64,000 nucleotides of DNA, from positions 36,159-100,158 of the forward strand of contig NZ_WBVP01000015.1 in the NCBI RefSeq assembly GCF_008933155.1, read 5' to 3'. Positions 57,696-64,000 of the stretch are shown in pieces (within the stretch, counting starts at the first letter, position 1; each line of letters begins with the position of its first letter). Position numbers and translations under genes: made by a program. The DNA is from Aliivibrio finisterrensis. GTDB lineage: Bacteria > Pseudomonadota > Gammaproteobacteria > Enterobacterales > Vibrionaceae. The notes beneath the pieces are model-generated. The model saw only the letters and a program-made list of their open reading frames with translations, made no database searches and was not told the origin of the DNA.

Positions 57696-60600
57696 ATGCG
57701 CTTTACTGATGTTTTTATTAAACGTCCAGTTTTAGCGGTATCGATCAGCTTTTTGATTGCTTTGCTTGGTATTCAAGCAATTTTCAAAATGCAGGTTCGT
57801 GAATACCCTGAAATGACGAATACCGTTGTAACGGTAACAACCAGCTATTACGGTGCGAGTGCTGACCTTATCCAAGGCTTCATTACTCAACCCTTAGAGC
57901 AAGCGGTAGCTCAAGCCGATAACATTGACTTTATGACGTCACAATCTGTAATGGGTAAATCTACCATTACAGTCACCATGAAGTTAAATACTGACCCAAA
58001 TGCAGCCTTGTCTGATATTTTAGCTAAAACAAACTCTGTACGATCTCAGCTACCAAAAGAATCTGAAGATCCAACAGTAACTATGTCTACAGGCTCAACA
58101 ACCGCTGTTCTCTACATTGGTTTTACGAGTGATGAGTTAGTATCAAGCCAAATTACCGATTACTTAGAACGAGTCATTAACCCTCAGCTATTTACTGTTA
58201 ATGGCGTTTCAAAAGTAGACCTTTATGGTGGTATGAAGTACGCACTGCGTATCTGGCTAGATCCTGCGCGTATGGCTGCTATTGATATGACAGCAACGGA
58301 TGTTATGGGCGTTTTAAGTGCCAATAACTTCCAATCTGCTGCAGGTCAAGCTACAGGCGAATTTGTTCTTTATAACGGCAGTGCTGATACTCAAGTTTCT
58401 AATGTTGAAGAATTAGAAAACCTTGTTATTAGAACAAGTGATGGAGAAATTGTTCGCCTAAGCGATATAGCAAAAGTTTCTCTTGAAAAGAGCCATGACG
58501 TTTACCGTGCAAGTGCTAACGGACAAGAAGCCGTTGTTGCAGCGATAAATGCCGCTCCAAGTGCTAACCCGATTAACATTGCCGCTGATGTACTTGAGCT
58601 TCTTCCTCAATTAGAGAAAAACTTACCAACGAATATCAAGATGAACATCATGTATGACTCTACGATTGCGATTAATGAGTCTATTCATGAAGTAATCAAA
58701 ACCATCATTGAAGCAGCATTAATCGTACTGATCGTAATTACCTTATTCTTAGGTTCTTTCCGAGCAGTTATTATCCCAATTGTAACCATCCCATTATCAC
58801 TTATCGGTGTGGCAATGGTAATGCAAGTAATGGGATTCTCTTGGAACTTGATGACTCTATTAGCAATGGTTCTTGCGATCGGCTTGGTGGTAGATGATGC
58901 TATCGTTGTTTTAGAAAACGTCGACCGTCATATCAAGTTAGGTGAAACACCTTTCCGAGCAGCTATTATAGGTACTCGTGAAATTGCGGTTCCTGTTATT
59001 GCTATGACATTAACGCTTGGTGCGGTATATGCTCCAATTGCAATGATGGGTGGTATTACCGGTTCTCTATTTAAAGAGTTTGCATTAACGCTAGCTGGTG
59101 CCGTATTTGTTTCCGGTATCGTAGCATTAACACTGTCTCCAATGATGTGTTCAAAAATGCTCGTTGCAAATGAAGAACCAAATCGCTTTGAGAAAAAAGT
59201 ACATCATATCTTAGATAATATGAGTGATCGTTATGAGCGTATGCTAAATGCCATCATGACTCGCCGCCCTGTGATTATTGGTTTTGCTGTTATTGTTTTT
59301 GCTACTCTTCCGCTTCTGTTTAAGTTTATTCCAAGTGAACTTGCTCCATCAGAAGATAAAGGTGTAATCATGTTGATGGGTACCGCCCCTTCAACTGCAA
59401 ACCTTGATTATATGCAAAATACGATGAACGATGTAAATAAGATCCTATCAAATCAACCTGAAGTTGCCTTTGCTCAGGTATTTACAGGTGTGCCTAATGC
59501 GAACCAAGCCTTTGGTATTGCTTCTATGGTTCCTTGGAGCCAACGAACAACAAGCCAAGCTGAGGTTGCTAAACGTGTTGGTGAACTAGTTAAAGATGTA
59601 CCAGGAATGGCAGTAACGGCTTTCCAAATGCCTGAACTTCCAGGTGCAGGTTCTGGTCTTCCAATTCAATTTGTTATTACGACACCAAATAGCTTTGAAA
59701 GCTTGTTCCAAATAGCAACAGAAGTACTGACTAGTGTTAAAGGTAGCCCACTGTTTGTTTACTCTGATCTTGATTTGAATTTTGATTCAGCAACAATGAA
59801 GATCAACATAGATAAAGATAAAGCGGGCGCTTACGGTATTACCATGCAGGACATTGGTATTACACTAAGTACAATGATGGCAGATGGTTACGTTAACCGA
59901 ATCGATCTTAGCGGACGTTCGTATGAGGTTATCCCTCAAGTAGAGCGTAAATACCGTCTTAACCCTGAATCAATGAACAACTACTATGTCCGTTCAACCA
60001 GCGGTGAAGCCGTTCCTCTTGGCAGTTTAATCTCTATTGATGTTGTGGCTGAACCAAGGTCACTTCCTCACTTCAACCAATTAAACTCAGCGACTATTGG
60101 TGCTGTACCCTCTCCAGGTATCGCTATGGGTGATGCGATTGTATGGTTTGAAGATTTGGCGACTAGCACACTACCAAGTGGCTATAACCATGACTATATG
60201 GGTGAAGCTCGTCAATACGTAACTGAAGGCAGCGCACTGTACGCTACGTTTGGTCTGGCATTAGCTATCATCTTCTTGGTTCTTGCTATTCAATTTGAAT
60301 CAGTACGAGATCCATTAGTAATCATGGTTTCTGTTCCACTCGCTATTTGTGGTGCTTTAATTGCTCTTGCGTGGGGTGCCGCGACAATGAATATCTACTC
60401 TCAGGTTGGGTTGATCACTCTTGTCGGATTGATTACTAAGCATGGTATTCTTATTTGTGAAGTAGCAAAAGAAGAACAACTTCATCACCTCAAGAATCGA
60501 ATGGAAGCCGTAACTGAAGCTGCTAAAGTTCGTCTACGCCCAATCCTAATGACGACTGCGGCAATGATTGCAGGTCTAATCCCACTGATGTATGCCTCAG

Positions 60601-60767
60601 GTGCAGGCGCTGCTCAACGTTTCAGTATAGGTATTGTTATCGTTGCTGGCTTAGCAATTGGTACGTTATTTACATTATTCGTACTACCTGTCATCTACAG
60701 CTACTTAGCAAGTGAACATAAACCATTACCTGTCTTTGAAGAAGGTAAAGACATTAAAGAGTCTTAA
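57696..60767 (+). CDS. vexB: VexB, RND multidrug efflux pump
   Basis: A 1023-residue proton-driven RND transporter with twelve transmembrane helices and two large periplasmic loops. The start FTDVFIKRPVLAVSISFLI and helix 4 with GLVVDDAIVVLENV (the two proton-relay Asp residues) are typical of the HAE family, as is LRPILMTTAAMIAGLIPL. It should expel amphipathic drugs and bile acids through VexA and TolC. GGAGGA precedes the start. A strong terminator follows. Confidence 0.93.
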   Translation: MRFTDVFIKRPVLAVSISFLIALLGIQAIFKMQVREYPEMTNTVVTVTTSYYGASADLIQGFITQPLEQAVAQADNIDFMTSQSVMGKSTITVTMKLNTDPNAALSDILAKTNSVRSQLPKESEDPTVTMSTGSTTAVLYIGFTSDELVSSQITDYLERVINPQLFTVNGVSKVDLYGGMKYALRIWLDPARMAAIDMTATDVMGVLSANNFQSAAGQATGEFVLYNGSADTQVSNVEELENLVIRTSDGEIVRLSDIAKVSLEKSHDVYRASANGQEAVVAAINAAPSANPINIAADVLELLPQLEKNLPTNIKMNIMYDSTIAINESIHEVIKTIIEAALIVLIVITLFLGSFRAVIIPIVTIPLSLIGVAMVMQVMGFSWNLMTLLAMVLAIGLVVDDAIVVLENVDRHIKLGETPFRAAIIGTREIAVPVIAMTLTLGAVYAPIAMMGGITGSLFKEFALTLAGAVFVSGIVALTLSPMMCSKMLVANEEPNRFEKKVHHILDNMSDRYERMLNAIMTRRPVIIGFAVIVFATLPLLFKFIPSELAPSEDKGVIMLMGTAPSTANLDYMQNTMNDVNKILSNQPEVAFAQVFTGVPNANQAFGIASMVPWSQRTTSQAEVAKRVGELVKDVPGMAVTAFQMPELPGAGSGLPIQFVITTPNSFESLFQIATEVLTSVKGSPLFVYSDLDLNFDSATMKINIDKDKAGAYGITMQDIGITLSTMMADGYVNRIDLSGRSYEVIPQVERKYRLNPESMNNYYVRSTSGEAVPLGSLISIDVVAEPRSLPHFNQLNSATIGAVPSPGIAMGDAIVWFEDLATSTLPSGYNHDYMGEARQYVTEGSALYATFGLALAIIFLVLAIQFESVRDPLVIMVSVPLAICGALIALAWGAATMNIYSQVGLITLVGLITKHGILICEVAKEEQLHHLKNRMEAVTEAAKVRLRPILMTTAAMIAGLIPLMYASGAGAAQRFSIGIVIVAGLAIGTLFTLFVLPVIYSYLASEHKPLPVFEEGKDIKES

Positions 60768-60784
60768 TGACGATTTAAAAAATT

Positions 60785-60811
60785 AAAGGCTACTTCTGTA
60801 GCCTTTTTTTT
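60785..60811 (+). terminator. Terminator after vexB
   Basis: AAAGGCTAC pairs with GTAGCCTTT around TTCT and runs into eight Ts, 18 bases after the stop. Confidence 0.95.
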
Positions 60812-60878
60812 ATTTGACTAGCGACAATTGGCAAGGCTTTACTTAGAATAAAGAAAAGTATTCAATTAAGGGTAAATG

Positions 60879-61130
60879 ATGTTTGATCCAAAAAAATTAG
60901 AGCAAGTTGCAAAACAAATTCATGACTCAATGCCTCAACCAGTTAAAGAGCTAGGCAGCGATATTGAGCAAAAAGTACGTCAGGTTATCCAAGGGCAACT
61001 AAACAAACTTGATGTGGTAAGTAGAGAGGAATTTGATGTTCAAACCCAAGTCCTACTGCGCACTCGTCAAAAACTAACAGTGATGGAACAAAAGCTTGCT
61101 GAGTTAGAAGAAAAACTGTCAGAAAAGTAG
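60879..61130 (+). CDS. ubiK: UbiK (YqiC), ubiquinone biosynthesis accessory factor
   Basis: An 83-residue BMFP-family coiled-coil protein. [19 protein letters not shown] and [20 protein letters not shown] are close to E. coli YqiC/UbiK, which binds UbiJ and helps aerobic ubiquinone synthesis. The last 25 residues form a trimeric coiled coil. I use the second ATG (60879): AAGGG is six bases upstream and the resulting N-terminus matches the family; the first ATG is 3 bases earlier. Confidence 0.93.
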   Translation: MFDPKKLEQVAKQIHDSMPQPVKELGSDIEQKVRQVIQGQLNKLDVVSREEFDVQTQVLLRTRQKLTVMEQKLAELEEKLSEK

Positions 61131-61138
61131 TACATAAA

Positions 61139-61172
61139 AAAATGGCTTAACCTGTGATGGTTAAGCCATTTT
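61139..61172. terminator. Bidirectional terminator between ubiK and ilvC
   Basis: AAAATGGCTTAACC pairs with GGTTAAGCCATTTT, a perfect 14-bp stem with a 6-base loop, between convergent genes. Confidence 0.92.
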
Positions 61173-61191
61173 CATATTCATTTAGTATTAA

Positions 61192-62676
61192 TTAACCGCC
61201 AACTGCGATTCTCTTCATATCACTCATATAACTACGTAGCTCTTCACCAATATATTCTACAGGGTGGTTACGAATTGCTTCATTAACAGCGATTAGCGTT
61301 GCATTATCAACTTGATTTGATGTCTCTCCTAAGCCACGACCAATTACATTAGTTTCCACTGATGGCATGAACTTCTCACGAAGTAATGGTGTCGCTACAT
61401 TAGCAAATAGATAGTTACCGTATTCTGCAGTATCCGAAATAACAACATTCATCTCATATAGACGCTTACGTGCTACTGTATTTGCAATCAGTGGCAATTC
61501 ATGTAGCGATTCATAGTAAGCAGATTCATCAATAATACCCGATGCTGTCATTGCTTCGAACGCAAGCTCAACACCAGCTCGAACCATTGCAACTAGAAGA
61601 ATACCATTATCAAAGTATTCTTGTTCTGAAATTTCCACATCTGATTCTGGGTAATTTTCAAATGCTGTTTGGCCTGTTTCTTCACGCCAACCTAGTAGGT
61701 TTACGTCATCATTAGCCCAATCAGCCATCATTGTACGAGAGAATTCACCTTTGATGATGTCATCCATGTGTTTGTTATAAAGAGGACGCATTAAGTCTTT
61801 TAGTTCTTCTGAAAGCTCAAATGCTTTTACTTTTGCAGGGTTTGATAAACGATCCATCATATGAGTTACGCCACCAAACTTTAGTGCTTCAGTGATTGTT
61901 TCCCAACCGTACTGAAGAAGTTTACCGGCATAGCCTGGTTCAATGCCATCAGCGATCATTTTTTCATAAGATACGATAGAGCCAGCTTGTAACATACCAC
62001 ACAGGATAGTTTGCTCTCCCATTAAGTCTGACTTAACTTCAGCAACAAAAGAAGACTCAAGACAACCTGCACGGTGACCACCAGTACCAGCAGCCCAAGC
62101 TTTCGCTATATCCCAACCTTCACCTTTAGGGTCATTTTCAGGATGAACAGCGATTAGTGTTGGAACACCAAAACCACGCTTATATTCTTCTCGAACTTCT
62201 GTTCCTGGACACTTAGGAGCCACCATAACTACTGTTAAGTCTTTACGGATTTGCATACCCTCCTCAACAACATTAAAGCCATGAGAATAACCCAGAGCAG
62301 CACCCTCCTTCATTAAAGGCATAACCGTTTCAACAACATTTGTATGTTGCTTATCAGGAGTTAGGTTAACAACAAGATCCGCTTGAGGAATTAAATTTTC
62401 ATAACTATCTACTACAAAATTATTTTGTTTCGCGTTTTTATATGACTGACGCTGCTCATCAATTGCTGCTTGACGCAATGCATAAGCTACATCTAAACCT
62501 GAATCTCGCATATTAAGACCCTGGTTAAGGCCTTGCGCGCCACAACCTACAATAACTACCTTTTTACCTTTAAGGTAATCAGCCTCTGTTGCAAATTCTG
62601 CGCGATCCATAAAGCGACAACGACCTAGCTGATCCAGCTGTTCACGTAAGTTTAGCGTATTAAAGTAGTTAGCCAT
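61192..62676 (-). CDS. ilvC: Ketol-acid reductoisomerase (class II)
   Basis: A 494-residue NADPH enzyme of branched-chain amino acid synthesis that isomerises and reduces acetolactate and acetohydroxybutyrate. The NADPH fold is [21 protein letters not shown], and the catalytic metal-binding acids lie in the duplicated C-terminal knot domains ([15 protein letters not shown]). The length marks the long class II form, as in E. coli (491). It is divergent from its regulator ilvY, with 127 bases between. Confidence 0.98.
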   Translation of the reverse strand: MANYFNTLNLREQLDQLGRCRFMDRAEFATEADYLKGKKVVIVGCGAQGLNQGLNMRDSGLDVAYALRQAAIDEQRQSYKNAKQNNFVVDSYENLIPQADLVVNLTPDKQHTNVVETVMPLMKEGAALGYSHGFNVVEEGMQIRKDLTVVMVAPKCPGTEVREEYKRGFGVPTLIAVHPENDPKGEGWDIAKAWAAGTGGHRAGCLESSFVAEVKSDLMGEQTILCGMLQAGSIVSYEKMIADGIEPGYAGKLLQYGWETITEALKFGGVTHMMDRLSNPAKVKAFELSEELKDLMRPLYNKHMDDIIKGEFSRTMMADWANDDVNLLGWREETGQTAFENYPESDVEISEQEYFDNGILLVAMVRAGVELAFEAMTASGIIDESAYYESLHELPLIANTVARKRLYEMNVVISDTAEYGNYLFANVATPLLREKFMPSVETNVIGRGLGETSNQVDNATLIAVNEAIRNHPVEYIGEELRSYMSDMKRIAVGG

Positions 62677-62768
62677 GATAAAACTCCATAAATATCATTT
62701 AATCCATTAGGATAATCTAGTGTATAAAAAGATAATAACGAAAGATTAACATTGTCAAAAGTGATATA

Positions 62769-62789
62769 TTGGCAATACATGATTGCAAA
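62769..62789. promoter_or_regulatory. Candidate IlvY operator between ilvC and ilvY
   Basis: TTGGCAAT and ATTGCAAA form a near-perfect inverted repeat with a 5-base spacer (7 of 8 positions pair). It lies in the divergent gap, 15 bases before ilvY. Dyads of the T-N11-A type are typical LysR-family sites, and E. coli IlvY binds such repeats in the same gap. Assigned from position and symmetry. Confidence 0.5.
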
Positions 62790-62803
62790 AATAACAACAC
62801 AAA

Positions 62804-63688
62804 ATGAATATAAAACTTTTACAAACATTCCTACATCTTTGCGAAAGTCATAGCTTTACTCAGACATCAAAAGCAATGCACCTAAGTCCTTCAGCATTAA
62901 GCCGACAAGTTCAAAAGCTAGAAGATGAAATTGGACACCCTTTATTTATTAGAGATAATCGAAGTGTTGAATTAACTACTGCGGCAAAACAACTCATTCC
63001 GGTAGCTTTGAATATCTGTTCAGAATGGAGTGGCTACAAAGCAAGTTCCAATCTTGTAAATAATACCCTCAAAGGACAACTCAATTTATTCTGTTCAGTG
63101 ACAGCTAGCTACAGTCACCTCCCTCAATTATTAAATGATTTTAAAGTTAACTATCCACATATTGATATTAAGTTATCTACTGGAGATCCTGCTCAAGCAA
63201 TTGATAAAATTGAATCCTCTGAGGTTGATATTGCTATTTCTGCACTACCTGAAAAACTATCAAACAAACTCGCTTTTGAAATTATTAGTGAAATCCCACT
63301 CTCCATCATCGCTCCAATAGGCAATAATCATTTTATTAGTGAAATTAATAAAGAAACAACAAACTGGAAATCATTGCCATTTATCCTTCCAGAATCAGGG
63401 ACTGCAAGAAATAGAGCAAATCAATGGTTTAAAGATCAAAAGATTAAACCAACTATTTATGCACAAGTATCAGGACACGAAGCAATTGTCAGTATGGTCG
63501 CATTAGGATGTGGAATTGGTATAGCACCAGACGTAGTAATCAATAACAGTCCAGTAAAAGATAAGGTTCAGCGTTTAAACATATCACCAATAGCGCCTTT
63601 TAAATTGGGCTTATGCTGTAAGAAGTCAAAATTAAATGACTCAGTCATTCAGGCGCTATGGCAAGTAGCCGAAAATACATTTATTTGA
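62804..63688 (+). CDS. ilvY: IlvY, LysR-family activator of ilvC
   Basis: A 294-residue LysR-type regulator. The winged helix-turn-helix (FTQTSKAMHLSPSALSRQVQ) is followed by a periplasmic-binding-protein-like effector domain (residues 90-290) with the acetolactate/acetohydroxybutyrate pocket in E. coli IlvY. It is divergent from ilvC, its conserved target. No upstream Shine-Dalgarno sequence is clear, but the N-terminus MNIKLLQTFLHLCESHSF fits the family exactly. Confidence 0.95.
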   Translation: MNIKLLQTFLHLCESHSFTQTSKAMHLSPSALSRQVQKLEDEIGHPLFIRDNRSVELTTAAKQLIPVALNICSEWSGYKASSNLVNNTLKGQLNLFCSVTASYSHLPQLLNDFKVNYPHIDIKLSTGDPAQAIDKIESSEVDIAISALPEKLSNKLAFEIISEIPLSIIAPIGNNHFISEINKETTNWKSLPFILPESGTARNRANQWFKDQKIKPTIYAQVSGHEAIVSMVALGCGIGIAPDVVINNSPVKDKVQRLNISPIAPFKLGLCCKKSKLNDSVIQALWQVAENTFI

Positions 63689-63701
63689 TGGTTAAAACGA
63701 A

Positions 63702-63728
63702 AAAAGGCTTCCCAATGGGAAGCCTTTT
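63702..63728. terminator. Terminator shared by ilvY and the rRNA operon
   Basis: AAAAGGCTTCCC pairs with GGGAAGCCTTTT around a 3-base loop. On the plus strand it ends ilvY. On the minus strand, followed by a T-run, it lies seven bases after the 5S rRNA 3' end. Confidence 0.9.
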
Positions 63729-63735
63729 AGAATTT

Positions 63736-63855
63736 GAGCCTAGCGATGTCCTACTCTCACATGGGGAAACCCCACACTACCATCGGCGCTATTACGTTTC
63801 ACTTCTGAGTTCGGCATGGGATCAGGTGGGTCCATAACGCTATGGTCGCTAAGCA
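63736..63855 (-). rRNA. rrf: 5S ribosomal RNA
   Basis: A 120-base 5S rRNA on the minus strand, starting near TGCTTAGCGACC and ending near CATCGCTAGGC. It contains the highly conserved CCATGCCGAACTCAGAAGTG and CCGATGGTAGTGTGGGG. The ends pair as helix I. It is 15 bases after a tRNA-Thr gene. Exact ends are by comparison with E. coli 5S. Confidence 0.97.
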
Positions 63856-63870
63856 AAATCTGTTAGTAAA

Positions 63871-63947
63871 TGGTGCTGATACCCAGACTCGAACTGGGGA
63901 CCTCACCCTTACCAAGGGTGCGCTCTACCGGGCTGAGCTATATCAGC
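63871..63947 (-). tRNA. tRNA-Thr (anticodon GGT)
   Basis: A 77-base tRNA with encoded CCA, acceptor GCTGATA/TATCAGC and anticodon arm CACCCTTGGTAAGGGTG. It is close to E. coli thrV, with one extra D-loop base. It is just upstream of the 5S gene in transcription order, which suggests the distal end of an rRNA operon (5S-thrV-5S layout). Confidence 0.97.
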
Positions 63948-63971
63948 AATATTATTTACTTATGTAATCGA

Positions 63972-63998
63972 AAAAAGCCATCCTTTAGATGGCTTTTT
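63972..63998. terminator. Terminator-like hairpin upstream of tRNA-Thr
   Basis: AAAAAGCCATC pairs with GATGGCTTTTT around a 5-base loop. On the minus strand this comes before tRNA-Thr, so it may follow an earlier 5S gene beyond the window and be read through by antiterminated rRNA transcripts. Confidence 0.7.
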
Positions 63999-64000
63999 AA

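Overview
The window reads as chromosomal DNA of an Aliivibrio species, most likely A. fischeri or a close relative. The base composition is AT-rich, and the gene order follows Vibrionaceae housekeeping synteny: gspC-L divergent from hslR-hslO; pldB-yigL; xerC-DUF484-dapF-lysA-lptM divergent from cyaY; vexRAB-ubiK-ilvC/ilvY. I saw no insertion sequence, integrase, phage gene or CRISPR array. The species call is an inference from protein similarity and gene order recalled from memory.

Left third (1-23 kb). A type II secretion operon runs on the minus strand from gspC (ending 9037) to the start of gspL, which is cut by the window edge. A terminator-like hairpin sits inside it between gspF and gspG. 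Divergent from it are hslR, hslO (redox chaperone) and pckA (gluconeogenesis), then an AsmA-family envelope protein. A minus-strand EAL-HDOD signalling protein, pldB-yigL (lysophospholipase and HAD phosphatase) and the xerC/DUF484/dapF/lysA/lptM block follow.

Middle (23-42 kb). prlC, rlmJ and gorA are separated by two copies of a bipartite inverted-repeat element. One copy holds ten perfect tandem copies of a 7-bp unit. A minus-strand suppressor-of-copper-sensitivity type operon (His-rich protein, ScsA-like, ScsB, ScsD, ScsC) handles periplasmic thiol chemistry. Next to it is the most unusual locus: a plus-strand four-gene operon encoding a membrane Ser/Thr kinase, an exported protein, an ECF sigma factor and a membrane-anchored protein. 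It matches the PknT-EcfP type, in which kinase phosphorylation of a threonine in sigma region 2 replaces the usual anti-sigma factor. An outer-membrane barrel protein and a 927-residue surface lipoprotein follow.

Right third (42-64 kb). A cNMP/CBS/DUF294 regulator with a DnaQ-like exonuclease, a BCCT osmolyte transporter, and a peptide ABC transporter with fused ATPases come first. A five-tRNA cluster (Arg-His-Pro-His-Pro) carries a tandem duplication of its His-Pro pair. Then come cytochrome c5, rep helicase, the VexRAB efflux operon with a near-ideal TetR palindrome, ubiK, ilvC/ilvY, and the distal end of a minus-strand rRNA operon (tRNA-Thr then a 5S gene).

Most genes are ordinary core genes. 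The novelty is concentrated in the kinase/sigma operon and its neighbours, the repeat elements near 22.9 and 26.1 kb, the His-rich gene heading the scs operon, and several intra-operon hairpins.
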